Assembly (NCBI GenBank): GCA_028023455.1 | Contig: JAQFVV010006197.1 | Location: 18,163,254-18,227,253, forward strand | Direction: 5' to 3' | Source of the DNA: Epiperipatus broadwayi | Lineage: Eukaryota > Onychophora > Udeonychophora > Euonychophora > Peripatidae | DNA: 64,000 nt | Shown: in pieces, positions 11,881-24,061 of the stretch | How positions within the stretch are numbered: the first letter of the stretch is position 1 | Layout of the letters: each line of letters opens with the position of its first letter | Translations under genes and position numbers: made by a program | Notes under the pieces: model-generated | The model's input: the letters and a program-made list of their open reading frames with translations, nothing else | The model's database searches: none | Told to the model about the DNA's origin: nothing

Positions 11881-12597
11881 AATTTAATAAAATGTCTTAT
11901 ATCGGTTAATGCATTGGTAGAGCAATGGAGTCAAAGCTAATGGTATAACAATTATAAAGCCAACCAAGGCAATGCATAAGATCCTGGATCTTAGACCATT
12001 TGACTGTTCCTTTTAAATTAAAGAATGGTAGTAAATAAATGTTTTCTAATTTAACGGATTAAGTACTAATAATAGTTAATTGATAAAAATTTACTGAGTT
12101 CTTTAGTTCTAAATATACAGTATTCCAAAACTCCACCTATATACGTTTAAGCGTATTATAAGTATTAAGGTATATATTATAAATATTAAAAAGATCTGTT
12201 CGGAAATTTTGAGCAGGGACCTCATAAATTCTAGCTACACCACTATCCAGAATTGAGTAATGCAAAAAACTCTCAGAGTTCAATCAACTCAAATTATTGT
12301 GCTCAACCCATCATATTAAATTGTTTGAATATCTTATGAACTCCAAACAACTAGTCTGAACATTTAAAATAAATTTCTGTTAGAATGTACTATTTACATT
12401 GGGGGAAAAAGTTAATATTTAAAAAATTGTTTTTCAAAACCATATTTAATATAAATAAATAATAATTTATGCTCAACAAAATATGTTCATGTTTAAGAAT
12501 ATATATTTTTATTATGCTTATTAGTGCTTGAAAGAAGAATTAAAGATCATCAATTTTATTCTGAGGTATTGATACTCAAAACAGGAGACAGACTGAG

Positions 12598-12667
12598 ATG
12601 GAGTTTCTTTATCTATATCAACAACTTCAAGGTTTCTCTGAGGGTAAAAACTTAAAATTTGAATATG
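12598..12667 (+). CDS. Candidate first coding exon, copy 1
   Basis: The frame begins MEFLYLYQQL and ends NLKFEY plus one base, at a donor g|gtatga. The diverged copy at 61238-61298 keeps the start codon, the reading frame (the length differs by exactly nine bases), the end NLKFE and the donor position, where it reads gtaagt. Frame and splice site kept through divergence suggest past selection on a protein. The ATG has G at -3 and G at +4; an in-frame stop lies nine codons upstream. Acceptor-like sites precede both copies (before 12524 and 61140), so a 5'-untranslated exon border is possible. The phase (one base left over) fits the exon at 13914. Confidence 0.45.
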
Positions 12668-13605
12668 GTATGAGTAAATACTTTGATAATATCTAACTTA
12701 TATATATATATATATTAATAACGTGAAATTAAATGTGAAGGTGTTTTAAGCTTTACACTCTTAATTTGGAATGCTTGAGTCTGGCTTATTTGTATATAAA
12801 TTTAAATAGAGAAGAAGGTAGGGTCCCATCTTTTTCTCATATTTCTGGCTTGTGTTTTAGAATTGAGAGTTCCACGTGCAGTCATTATTACATCTGATTG
12901 GCTATCACATAAGCATTTTTAAAGTGTATCTGTCGAAGGTTTTGGCCTTTCATGTTATTATTATATCATCTGCTTGCGCTTACTAAATTTAATATATTTG
13001 AATATATATACAATTAAATAGCCTTCAAGAGTTATCTATGAAATGAACCAAAGTAAATGATTTATAGCGTTTTTTTAAAAAAAAAATTCAGACCAACTCT
13101 GTCTCATTATATAAGTATTTCAGATGTACATCAATTAAAATAAAAGTTCATTAATTATATATATATATAAACTATCTTTACCCTATGTAATGTGTTTAAA
13201 CACTGAAACAATAATAAGTCTTATTGATCAAGAATGTGTTTAATCTTTGAAAACAAAGAAGTCGCAATACATAATATAAGGTCGGATCATTGGTATGGTA
13301 TGACAGTTATGTGGTCAAATTTCTATCACCCGATGAAGATAAGTTTATTTTTTAAATATGTACACAATGTGAGAAAGAGTTAGCCTCAATTTTTACATCG
13401 GTATTGTATTTCAAATTTGAGGATAATGCGAAATGCATTTAAATTTAAATACTTATATAATTTTTATTCTTTTACTAAAAATTTTATTGAAGATAATCAT
13501 TTTAAATTTCATATGTTTTTATATTTCTGAATAATTTGATTCCTAACAAAATGCTATTAATTATCAGTTTCTCTTTTTCTTAATCAGACAAAAAAAAGAC
13601 TATTT

Positions 13606-13679
13606 CTTTCACATGATGCACAACTCTCAGTGCCATCTTACAATATAAGATGGCACCAAGAGTTGTGGTCATGTGAAAG
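13606..13679. repeat. Short fold-back hairpin, 35-bp arms
   Basis: Arms 13606-13640 and 13646-13679 (ctttcacatgatgcacaact and complement) around a 5-base loop. The sequence downstream (13699-13735) is the family B tail, linking this to repeat B as a non-autonomous relative. Confidence 0.8.
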
Positions 13680-13913
13680 TCTGAGTTCAAATCTCACATA
13701 TATTACATATATAAATGCAGGTGTTAAGCCTGTACAATGTATTAAGACTATTTCTTAAAAATTAAAATGGTGTATCAGTTTTATGAACTTATATGTTAAT
13801 TTTATTTTAAAACTTTTCTATTATTGCTCTTATTTTTTTTTTTAAAAAAAACTGTTTCAAACAATATTCTGAAACTGAAATATGAAGGTGTTTTACTGAC
13901 CTTTAACCAATAG

Positions 13914-14058
13914 TTTGTAAAAATGTCGCCTTCTATAGTATCTATGACTCAAGATTTTTGTGGAGCCAGGTCAATCTCAACTATTTTTTCAGACTACATG
14001 AAGACGAAGTATGGATTGGTCAAATGTGTGTCAAATATGATGCAAGTCATAAAAACTG
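13914..14058 (+). CDS. Candidate second coding exon, Tudor-like segment
   Basis: After an acceptor (ctttaaccaatag) a 145-base segment stays open to a donor tg|gtagga. Joined in phase to the exon at 12598 it encodes about 48 residues rich in aromatic and charged positions: VCKNVAFYSIYD, then RFLWSQVNLNYFF, then WIGQMCVKYDASHKNW. The closing GQ-CV--Y...NW pattern resembles the entry into an extended Tudor domain (methyl-arginine readers of the piRNA pathway and germ granules), where a W-Y-R strand would follow in the next exon. Seen: the open frame, the phase match and the motifs. Inferred: the Tudor assignment. The next exon was not found, and the Gypsy element lies downstream. Another frame is also open across this stretch, so the reading is not certain. 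Confidence 0.4.
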
Positions 14059-15002
14059 GTAGGAGATGTGTTATTTTTTTTTTGAGGTGCCAGTCCATAC
14101 TTATTTTTGTTTTAACCAATAGATTCTTTCAAATGGTCTGTATTCTTGGTTTCATATTATATATTGATGTCATTCTCAGCATTTTATATGTAGAAAAAAA
14201 AAAATATTTTCAAACCATTACAAAATAATAGCAACAAAAAGCGAAGCAACATTTCCAATAAATATTGGGATTAAATGTCAAAGAATTTTTGCTTAATTTT
14301 TTATTTATTTATAGGCATTTTATTAGTTTTACACAGAGGTTTCTTCTCTAAATATAATAATAGCATTAAGAAAAATATATACTTTATTACCCAAGTGGCA
14401 TCTATTGCAAGCCTGCTTAAACAATGCAAACTAGATGATTGTGCCAACTAAATGACAGTATCGGGCTATGGGCCTTTGTCAGTGAGAACTATTAGATTTC
14501 TTATGCACATTCAACAGTCACAATTACTTATCTATATTTATTCTATGTGGGACTCCTATCGAGACCTTTGCTCTGTCTTGGACTAATTAAGAGTTGTTTT
14601 ACCTCACTTTCATATATCCTTTTAAAAAATAGGCTGAAAAAATCTGAAAAATCTTTAAACAAATATCTTTTTATGATATTCAATGACAATTCTCAAAAAT
14701 ACAACCAAACTATATATTAACTAAAAAGTATTTGTTTTTAGTAGCGGATCATGTCAAATATAACCATCTTGCGATGCAGGCAAACTGCATTAGAAGTAGT
14801 TATTCACTTGAATTATTCTCCTCTAGTCATCTATTACAGTTTGTTGAGTAATCAATCTACATTAGATGATAGTGCCCCTTCCAAATTGTTAGATTAGTTT
14901 TTTAAGTATATACTAGGTGGTTCTAATTACAGATGTAATTAAGTAGAGAAAGTCGTGTGTTATTTCATTTGGAAATATTTAAAATCAAATTATTAAAATT
15001 AT
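14059..15002. other. Spacer, no further exon identified
   Basis: If the Tudor-like gene is real this is intron. A fragment near 14480 (ggcctttgtcagtgag) matches repeat A. No exon continuing the phase was found. Confidence 0.35.
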
Positions 15003-15463
15003 TAAGTAATATATAGGGTATATGAGCACAAACTTTCACATGACCCACCACTCTCCACACTATCTCTAACACTGATACACTTGAACACATATATGTTGAA
15101 AAGATAAATAATCACCAATATATGTATTTCATGCTAAACCAGCAATCATCAGTTGGTCCAGATTATCATCTCTACACATATATGCTATAAGTGCTCAGAT
15201 ATATATTAAAATAGCCAATTCTCATACTTTAATGGACAGACTTTAATCTACTCCACATTCCAACACTTCAACCATCCATCCAATTGAAAATCTGATGATG
15301 GAATGCTGAAAGGCCACCCTGAGGCTGAGATTCTTGTCACACCCATGTTGACCTAAGGTCAATCTGACCCCTCATGTACAGAACATAATCCATTTAATAC
15401 ATATAGACATCTCTACTATGTAATAACTGAAACACACAGGCTTATATATATATATATATATAT
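15003..15463 (+). repeat. Repeat B, most complete copy
   Basis: Begins tatagggtatatgagcac and runs through gaacacatatatgt, the ccagcaatcatcagttggtc block and a tactttaatggacagac block to the tail acacacaggcttata. It ends in a (TA)n tract into which the Gypsy element at 15464 inserted. Confidence 0.75.
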
Positions 15464-16807
15464 TGTACCGGGTTCGATCCACAGAAGATCTTACACTGCA
15501 AATGGTTTAGCTGGTTACAAACTTCTTTATAATACATTTATCATCTTATATTATAAATATTTGCTGAACGAACTGACACATTCGAGCAAAGAGGAAAATA
15601 TTATTGATAGCCTTAACTATCAACAATATCCACGATCAGATCAAGCTATGCAACACCAGATCGTGGCCCACCTCGGCTGCTAGATTCTAACCCCTACTAT
15701 CCAAACATTTTATTTGTTTCGGAGTAAATTCTGGAGCCAGCTAGTCTAAGACTAACATGTTCGGACAGTAGGCCCATAATCCAGCGCTCGAAAAATCCCT
15801 TAACTAGCTCAGTCTATTTTAATCAATAATAAAATATAGTTTCAAGTAGTGGTTAAAAGAATTGATAAAAATGGATAAAAGAATTGATGAAAAGAATTGA
15901 CCGACAAATAAAGTTTAAGTTTAAGACAATTTATTTTAATTAACATTATTAAACTAATTTTAAATATTTTATAACTTTTAATAACAGAACACTGGTATTT
16001 ATCTAATTTAACTAATAACACTGATATAATGATCACGCACATATTAACTCATACACTCACATATATAATAATAAAGCATTAAGGAATATAAAACACATAT
16101 ATTTAAAACACACAAATTAATAGTTCATTTTTTATGTGCTATAGAGTTCATATAATTCGACTCTTGGAGGATTCACATGAATGCGATGGCTACTATACAA
16201 ATGAAATAAAAAAATGTTTTACCTAGGGTTTTGGACTTCTTGCTATTTGCTGCTTCTAATAAAATATTCTAACCGGTTAGATTTGAAGTTTTTCTGGAGG
16301 AGGTTTAATGCTTATTCGCTGGTATTATTCTTGGAGACAATTAGATACTGATGGAGATTTTTCAAGCTATTACACAGACATTATTTTCATGGGCAGATTT
16401 TGATGTTTTACTGGACTCCAGGCTGGAGAAAGCCGCATGTTTCCTGTGGTTTTAACACTAAATTCTTGATTGATTCATAATAAACTGCTAGATTGTACTG
16501 AACTGTAATGTAACTCTGATGTAATTAACTCGACTGATTGGCCTCACTGAACAGTCCAATAAAATTTGCTATTTATACATGTGAAGTGTTTTTGTTTCCA
16601 TATCTGCCGGCAATATCTGTTGTCGAAATTCCTTTGATATAAGCTTATAGTCCTGTTGTTGCAGATATTAATTAGCAGCCATCACAAACATGTTTTTTCC
16701 TTTGTTTTTAATTAGTAGCCATTGCCGTGTTTTTTAAATATAATTTTCATTTATTTCATAATTTTATTTTAACACGCACATATTTATGCAATGTTTATCA
16801 TCACACA
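15464..16807 (-). repeat. 3' LTR of Gypsy-type element 1
   Basis: Matches 21345-22713 throughout, with a few substitutions and small indels, so the insertion is not recent. The outer 20 bases at each end agree. Confidence 0.88.
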
Positions 16808-17136
16808 ATGCGTCTATTTTTGACTATTTTATCTCTGACAACTTTAATTCTTAATTCAGAACTATTTTTATTTTATTATGGACATGTTATTTATTTATTT
16901 AACTTGATCACTTTAATTAAACCTTTTATTTTATTCATTTATTTAATCCTACAAATGTTACTCTTAAATCATTCATTTGACATATTTATTTAACTTGATT
17001 TTATTGATTTTTTTTTTTAACTGTTTATTTACGAGCATTTCTTCTTAATTAATATGTGTGGGGGAAAAATTTTTTTTTTTATTCAATGAAGCCTTCTTGT
17101 CATTATTATTATTCCCAAACATTTCATTTAATATTA

Positions 17137-17469
17137 TTACTGCCTGTCCGGTGGCTGTTTTTCTCTTTTCGCTAACCTCAATGACCAGGCATTATATGTT
17201 CCATTTTCTTCCATCCCCTGTGCTATCACAAATGCGTTATTACTGTATTGCCACTTGATGATATAGGGGCCATTGTATATTGGCTGAAATTTCTTGTATA
17301 TATGTTTTTCAGGATGACTCTCTGGATGAACTCTCACCATGGCCTCATCTCCCTTCCTGAATATGGCCTTAGGTCTTCCCTGCCTCTTCTGCCATAGCAT
17401 GCCCATTTTTCTTAACCGGTTAAGTGCTTGCTTAGCATCTCTTCTCTGGTTGATTGGATTTATCCCCAC
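17137..17469 (-). pseudogene. Integrase C-terminal region, Gypsy element 1
   Basis: A 110-codon segment containing a GPY/F-type module (FQPIYNGPYIIKW), the small DNA-binding fold at the integrase C-terminus of many Gypsy elements. The preceding basic stretch and trailing YNAWSLR agree with that placement. Separated from the integrase core at 17527 by a frame break. Confidence 0.75.
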
Positions 17470-17526
17470 TGGAAATTTGGTCTCAAACGGATACGGAATA
17501 TTTCTTCCAAAATGTAGCCGAACAGG

Positions 17527-17880
17527 TTAGAATTCTGTAGACTCATTTCTTGACCAGTTTATCATGTTGATTATTCGTGAGGTTTCTTTCACCCATTTGC
17601 GATGATCATCCTGTATATAAACCTGAAATAAATGCCCCAACTCCCTCATAATTCGTTCACACGGATTAGACTGAGGGTTATGAATTGACGTAAGTATATG
17701 TCTTATCCCATGCCTGTTCATCCATTTCTTCCATTCACTAGATATAAAGGGCATTCCATGATCTGACAGAATTTTGTCTGAAATTCCTACAGTCTTAAAA
17801 TATTGTTGCTCCAAAACTCGAATAGTTTGTTTTGCATTAGCTTGAGCTACTGGATATGCTGCTACCAGCTTCGAAAACAT
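17527..17880 (-). pseudogene. Integrase catalytic core, Gypsy element 1
   Basis: The second half of the DDE integrase core. Seen are SDHGMPF (second catalytic Asp) and HNPQSNPCERIMREL (catalytic Glu), 34 residues apart, a spacing usual for this subfamily. The first Asp and the H2C2 zinc region lie upstream (about 17900-18110), where short pieces such as HWFYWPGIN remain among stops. Integrase inserts the cDNA into the chromosome; this reading frame is broken. Confidence 0.8.
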
Positions 17881-18424
17881 GTCAATGTCACCATGAGATA
17901 CTTCATTTTATTGAATGGAGGCAGAGGTCTGTAGAAGTCTATCACTAGTAAGCTGTTCAGGCATTGGGCATATATAGGTTGCAGCATCCCCACTCCTGAT
18001 GTGTTAGCAGGCTTGGTTACTGAACATATGGTGCATCTACAATCATGTCGGCAATATTGGCATTAATTCCTGGCCAGTAAAACCAATGACTCAGCTATCC
18101 CACTTTATTTGTCCCACAATGTCCATAAGTGTTATGCGCATATTTAATTATTTGCTTTCTCATGGTGACCAGAAGAATAATGCATGTTTTTTTGTAATAC
18201 ACACTGTAAGAGTCCTTCCTTTAAACAACAGTGATTTTGGTCCCTCCACAGTGGATTATTGGCCGTTTTCATTACAGGCTGATTGCATAATACTTCATTA
18301 TTTGTTTGCAATCATTACCTTCCTCTTGCAGCTCCTTTAATCTATGCAATTCATCTTCTATCCCATTTCTTTTATATATTTTGGTGGCAGCTATATATGC
18401 TCTGTCGCAACTCAAGTGTTGTTC

Positions 18425-18787
18425 TTAAGCTACCAGATATCGGCTTAAAGTGTCTGCCACAATATTCTTCTTGCCATGACAGTAATCCACTTTGTAATTA
18501 GATTCTTGCAGAAACAAGCTCCACCTTATTAGCCTGCTATTATTCAGGAAGCTGCGATTAATTAATTCGAGGCTCTTATGGTCAGTGATTACTACCACTT
18601 CAGAGCCTACTAAATACTGCTGGAATTTCTTGAATACCCACACAATAGCCAGGGCTTCCTTCTCAGTTACAGTGTAATTCACTTCCAGTCCCTTTAGTAA
18701 CCGGCTAATGAAACAAAGAATTCTGTGCTGTTCCCTTTCCTGTATGTGAAATAGCATAGCCCTCAATCCAAATATGCTGCTGTCCAT
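18425..18787 (-). pseudogene. RNase H region, Gypsy element 1
   Basis: Shows TEKEALAIVW, ITDHKSLELI and NIVADTLSR in order, the signature of Gypsy RNase H, which removes the RNA strand during reverse transcription. The start is cut off from the reverse transcriptase by a stop near 18788. Confidence 0.85.
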
Positions 18788-18949
18788 TTATACAAAGAAT
18801 GGTTTGTCAAAATTGGGATATGACAGCATAACTTTATTTAAAAATCCTGTCTTCACACTCTGAAAACTACGTTCATTCCACACCCACGGTTTCCCTTTTC
18901 TTAATAACTGCAGTAATGGCTCCATGTCAAGTGAAAAATTTGTATAAAA

Positions 18950-19522
18950 TCAATTATAGAAATTACATAGTCCGAGAAAAGATTTAATATGTTTTTTATT
19001 CCGGGGTGTGGGAAATTCCTGTATTGCTCGGATTTTTTCAGGATTAGGTAATATTCCTCTTTCCGTAATTATATGACCTAATAACTTGACCTTGTGAGTC
19101 ATTATCTTACTCTTGTTTAAATTAATTCGAATCCCCTTTCTCTCACACTCCCCCAGCAACATTTCTAAATGTGCAAAGTGCTCATCTATGCTTTCCGATG
19201 TCACCACGATGTCGTCCACATACATTATAACTAAATTCTTAATATCATCTGACAATACCTGATCCAGACATTGTATAAGCCCTGACCCACTATTTTTTAG
19301 CTCAAAGGGAATCCAGTTAAAATTATATGCACGTCTGTTGTATTTAAATGCCATATATTTCCAATCCTCTGGATGAAGTTTAATTTGCCAGTAGCTGGCA
19401 GTTAAGTCGAACGTCGAAAATATTTTCTTATTTTGAAATTTCAATAACAATTCACTCATAGGCAGTGGAGCATTAGTATCAGCTATTGTTATCTTATTTA
19501 ACTGCTGAGCATCCAAACACAA
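18950..19522 (-). pseudogene. Reverse transcriptase, Gypsy element 1
   Basis: About 190 codons of the reverse transcriptase: LDAQQLNKIT, FSTFDLTASYWQI, the catalytic YVDD at 19211-19222, LLGHIIT, and FLGLCNFY at the palm-connection border. The active-site motif is preserved; the frame is interrupted at both ends. Confidence 0.9.
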
Positions 19523-19527
19523 CTGAA

Positions 19528-20055
19528 TTAATCCATCTTTTTTTTTACAGTTATGATGGGGTTATTGAAAGGAGACGAACATTTAGATATAATCCCCCAT
19601 TTAAGCATTTTGTCTATCTGTTCTTCTACTTTACGTCTATATTGATGAGGTATAGGATATGCATGGGCTTGATATGGTTGGTCTTTCATAAGCCTTATCC
19701 TGTGTTCATACCCTTGGATTACCCCAGGAACCTCAGAAAATATGCTTTCATATCTATTGAATAGTTTCTTCAGTTGGTCTCTTTGATTATCATTTATGTA
19801 TCTTGACTCATCCACCTTTTCCCCTATCTCTATTTCCATTACTGCACTTTGTGCATCACTCTGTTTATTTATCTCATCCTTTTGGTGTTTTGTAAATGGA
19901 ATTATTACATTGTTTATTTCTGCCCGACTTCGTTTATAATCCAATACACAGCCTGTTTTGTACATAAAGTCTGAGCCTAATATGATCTCATAAATCAGAC
20001 CCTCCAAAATCAACAGCATGTATATATATTCTCCCTCTGCCATGTGTAATTTCAC
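19528..20055 (-). pseudogene. Protease C-terminus and reverse transcriptase N-terminus, Gypsy element 1
   Basis: Starts near the end of the aspartic protease (IILGSDFMYKTGCVLDY), continues through a linker and reaches the reverse transcriptase fingers (QAHAYPIPHQYR, CSSPFNNPIITVKK). The protease active-site triad lies upstream at about 20195-20203 and reads N-S-G instead of D-S/T-G. Confidence 0.82.
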
Positions 20056-20177
20056 CCATGCCTATTTGGATGCCAAGTTCACCTTCTTACCATTAGCCAA
20101 CAAAACATATTGTTTTTAACGGCAATATTTTAATTTCCAGGTCAAAGTCAATATTTTATTAAACATTTCCTGTGACA

Positions 20178-20980
20178 TTACTGATACCTGACTCCCTGAA
20201 TTGAACAATGCACTAGTTGCAATCCCCCTACCTTTATCTCTATCTTTGGACAGCTCTGAGGTGCCATTATGGGCGTGCTCTCTTCTCCACTACATACCAG
20301 ATTTGCTACTTGCATACAATCAACTTCTGCATTTCCATCCTCATCCTGACCATCCACGACCCCCCTATTGTTGTCCAATGCCATTAGTATTTCAGCCATC
20401 TGCTCTACGATTTGCTTGCCAATCATTATTTGTTCCATATTCACAGGTAAACCATGCCTAGCTATACGCATAATATGCTGCTCCGATAATTTGTATGCTG
20501 TGATCGATCTCAATTTCGCTACTTGTCTATGAAAAAATGTAATAAATAACTCCCCTGTCTGCCACCTGTCCTGCTCTACTTGAAACTTAACCTTTTCCTG
20601 TAGCCCCTCCCTCAATAGTTTGCCAACAATGATCACTTGTATTCACCGAACGTTGCCGGTTTTACACGTAATGAATTTCACCAGAGCTGAGCTACTCCAT
20701 GTATGTGACTGCAAGCTAAGGCAATTCTTGCTCCCTTGCTTAAACTACTCAAGACACAATAGCATTCCAAGCTCTCTCAGTGGTCACTTGGATTCTCCCC
20801 TCTGTTCCCTGAAAATGCTTTTATTTTTAGCTGCTGATTTACTGCCTCCATTTTATGTATGTGCACCCATGTTTTTATATTCTCATGTTCCCTTTCTAAC
20901 ACCTCTATTCTTTTTATTAATCCCTCCAGTTTTATATCTTTTTCCATTTTGAAACCATATATATATAATTTTTTTTCCAA
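20178..20980 (-). pseudogene. Gag region and protease start, Gypsy element 1
   Basis: Two pieces, 20777-20980 and 20178-20636. The first is a charged, helical segment (IKRIEVLEREHENIKTW) ending in KIKAFSGNRGENPSDH, as at the start of many Gypsy capsid regions. The second covers the capsid end (FHRQVAKLRSI, then EQHIMRIARHGLP) and runs into the protease start. No CCHC zinc knuckle was seen. Gag would form the virus-like particle. Confidence 0.65.
20200..20202 (-). other. Protease active-site Asp replaced by Asn
   Basis: In the context ALF-N-S-G-SQVSVMS the codon AAT replaces the Asp codon expected in retropepsins. This alone would abolish proteolysis. Confidence 0.7.
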
Positions 20981-21344
20981 ACTAGCGCTTATGTTAAACT
21001 AAATTTAATATACGACTTATTTATTTCTTTAAAAAAAAAACACACGCCTAATTCCTCCCCTTTGTCCTTTTTCTCTACCCCTCCTAATTCTTTAACTCCA
21101 CCCAAATATCTAACTGTCTTTGATTTAACAGAATGATTTATTTATAAGTAATGTAAATAACATAAATCTCTTTTCATTTAAAGAAAAAAATTTTCGGTCA
21201 ATTTTTTTTTTTAAAAAATTAAACCACTTTAACAATACGTAATTTAGCTTTTGTATAAAAAAATTTTTTTTTTTTTTTTTAGAGAAACAAAGTATTTAAT
21301 TAACTGTCATTTATGACAAGTTTGGCTCATGTTGGAGTGCTATT

Positions 21345-22713
21345 TATACCGGGTTCGATCCACAGAAGATCTTACTTACACTGCAAATGGTTTAGCTGGT
21401 TACAAACTTCTTTATAATACATTTATCATCTTATATTATAAATATTTGCTGAATGAATCTGCATGTTTGAGCAAAGTGGAAAATATTATTGATAGCCTTA
21501 ACTATCAACAATACCCATGATCAGATCAAGCTATGCAATGCATCACTCGACCACATTTCCAGATCGTGGCCCACCTCGGCTGCTAGATTCAAACCCCTAC
21601 TATCCAAACACTTGATTTGTTTCAGAGTAAACCCTGGCCACCAGCTAGTCTAAGACTAACATGTTCAGACAGTAGGCCCATAATCCAGTGCTCGAAAAAT
21701 CCCTTAACTAGCTCAGTCTATTTTTAATCAATAATAAAATATAGTTTCAAGTAGTGGTTAAAAGAATTGATAAAAATGGATAAAAGAATTGATGAAAAGA
21801 ATTGACCGACAAATAAAGTTTAAGTTTAAGACAATTTATTTTAATTAACATTATTAAACTAATTTTAAATATTTTATAACTTTTAATAACAGAACACTGG
21901 TATTTATCTAATTTAACTAATAACACTGATATAATGATCACACACATATTAACTCATACACTCACATATATAATAATAAAGCATTAAGGAATATAAAACA
22001 CATATATTTAGAATACTCAAATTAATAGTTCATTTTTTATGTGCTATAGAGTTCATATAATTTGACTCTTGGAGGATTCACATGAATGCGATGGCTACTG
22101 TATAAATGAAATAAGAAAATGTTTTTACCTAGGGTTTTGGACTTCTTGCTATTTGCTGCTTCTAATAAAATATTCTAACTGGTTAGATTTGAAGTTTTTC
22201 TGGAGGAGGTTTAATGCTTATTCGCTGGTATTATTCTTGGAGACAATTAGATACTGACAGAGATTTTTCAAGCTGTTACACAGATATTATTTTCATGGGC
22301 AGATTTTGATGTTTTACTGGACTCCAGGCTGGAGAAAGCTGCATGTTTCCCATGGTTTTAACACTGCATTCTTGATTGATTCATAATAAACTGCTAGATT
22401 GTACTGAACTGTAATGTAACTCTGATGTAATTAACTCGACTGATTGTCCTCACTGAACAGTCCGATAAAATTTGCTATTTATACATGTGAAGTGTTTTTG
22501 TTTCCATATCTGCCGGCAATATCTGTTGTTGAAATTCCTTTGATATAAGCTTATAGTCCTGTTGTTGGAGATATTAATTAGCAGCCATCACAAACATGTT
22601 TTTTCCTTTGTTTTTAATTAGTAGCCATCGCCATGTTTTTTAAATATAATTTTCATTTATTTCATAATTTTATTTTAACACGCACATATTTATGCAATGT
22701 TTATCATCACACA
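21345..22713 (-). repeat. 5' LTR of Gypsy-type element 1
   Basis: Partner of 15464-16807. On the element strand it begins TGTGTGATGATAAAC and ends CCCGGTATA, where the 3' LTR has CCCGGTACA. Confidence 0.88.
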
Positions 22714-23088
22714 TATATAATTTATTAGCAAGCATTCATAATTTATGCACATGTATATTTTAAGATCATTTGCTATTTAGTTCTAAGATTACTCCTTTTT
22801 TTCTTTGACTTAAATAAAAAGAGATTTATATTTTTTAAACTTTAAATTATATTTCAACTAATAATAATAGTAAATTCTTTACTCAAAACTTTTAGTTTGA
22901 CGTTTCTAATTAATTAATTGCAACTTTTATTTCAAAATTAATAATAGGAAACTATTTGATTTTTAATCTTATGTTTTCACAGCAAACTGCATTTTGTTTA
23001 CTAAAGAAACCTTTTAGATTTTTATTTGTTGATTTATTATTTTAATAATTTTTTAGATAAAATTATTATGTACCAAGTATATATATAT
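22714..23088. other. A+T-rich spacer
   Basis: Flank of the Gypsy insertion; no exon recognised. Confidence 0.3.
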
Positions 23089-23395
23089 ATCTGTGGAGTG
23101 TGAAGTAGATTGAAGCCTGTCCATTAAAGTATGAGAATTGGCTATCAATACATATCTGAGCATTTATAGCATATATGTATAGAGATGGTGATCTGGACCA
23201 ACTGATGATTGCTGGCTTAGCATGAAATACGTATATTGGTGATTATTTATCTTTTCAACATATATGTGTTCAAGTGTATCAGTGTTATGAGATAGTATGG
23301 AGAGCGTTGGGTCATGTGAAAGTCTGTGCTCATATACCCTATATATTACATATATAGACACAGGTATATATATATATAAGCCTGTGTATTTTAGT
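23089..23395 (-). repeat. Repeat B, reverse copy
   Basis: Reverse complement of 15003-15240 (gaccaactgatgattgctgg, aacatatatgtgttcaag, gctcatataccctata), followed by the usual tail tatagacacaggtatata and agcctgtg. Confidence 0.8.
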
Positions 23396-24061
23396 TAAAA
23401 TTATTATGGCATATTTTAAATTTACAATATTTTATTCCCATGTTCAGATTTATATTTTACAAATAAATAATAATGATAAATAATACATTGTAAGTTTTAT
23501 TATTCAAGTTTTTATAATACTTATAGAAATTAATCAAATTATTCCAATTTTTGTTAATTTTTTAAAACAAACAATAAAATACTTGATTTTGAGTACCCCC
23601 CCCCCTTTCATATTTTCATTTAACAGCAAATTGAACAATTCTACATTATGATTGTTTTATTAATTCTATTTCATTTAGTTGTTGATTTCACATTTTAGAC
23701 ATATTTATACCATTTATTATGTGAAAGTTAAAAATTTACTACATCAACACTATACATATGCGATGAATATTTTCCATAGCATCACATATCACTCTCCCCT
23801 CCAACTAAAGAAAAAAGTAATTGTAGACTTTTAACTTTTACTTCTTCTAGTTCATTCATCGGTTTGTTTTCTTTCTGTAGGGTTATTTTATTATATCGTT
23901 TGATTTGGGTTTCATAATTTATATTTTTCTTCTTGAGTAAATACTATTTTATTATTGTGCTTTTTTTTTTGTACTTTTGGGTTTTAGAAATTATTGGACA
24001 TATTTGTATTAGTTTAAATCTTTACATATTTTTATGAATTTTTTTTAAACTATAATCTTAG

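Larger units (their letters stand above)
11890..13860 (+). repeat. Diverged segment duplicated at 60800-62160, copy 1
   Basis: Collinear blocks are shared with the downstream copy: aatttatgctcaacaaaata near 12466, the small exon at 12598, a ctatctttaccct block near 13172, attggtatg near 13290, gagaaag near 13371, and tcagttttatgaac near 13776. The arms of the fold-back at 60811-60931 are also recognisable here at about 12020-12130. A 35-bp-arm hairpin (13606-13679) sits only in this copy. Either an old segmental duplication or two copies of a low-copy element carrying the exon. Confidence 0.6.
15464..22713 (-). mobile_element. Gypsy-type LTR retrotransposon 1 (decayed)
   Basis: An element of about 7.2 kb read on the minus strand: 5' LTR 21345-22713, gag, protease, reverse transcriptase, RNase H, integrase, 3' LTR 15464-16807. 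Read on its own strand the LTR begins TGTGTGATG and the 3' copy ends CGGTACA. The 5 bases on each side are tatat, but both lie in (TA)n, so the duplication is weak evidence. Domain order (integrase last) is that of the Gypsy/Metaviridae class. Stops and frameshifts interrupt the polyprotein. No typical primer-binding site or clear polypurine tract was recognised. Confidence 0.88.

Noticed and set aside
11900-12000. Possible tRNA gene (ggtagagca segment)
   Set aside because: No acceptor, T arm or box B in the right place.
13923-14228. 101-codon frame starting MSPSIVSM
   Set aside because: The overlapping frame that joins in phase to the exon at 12598 looks far more protein-like; this one becomes low-complexity after the donor site.
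15842-16042. 66-codon frame repeated at 21747-21947
   Set aside because: Identical because both lie in the two LTRs of Gypsy element 1; LTRs are not expected to code and no motif is seen.
16727-17258. Hydrophobic plus-strand frames rich in Phe/Leu/Ile
   Set aside because: They lie across the LTR end and the opposite strand of integrase; the hydrophobicity follows from T-rich sequence.
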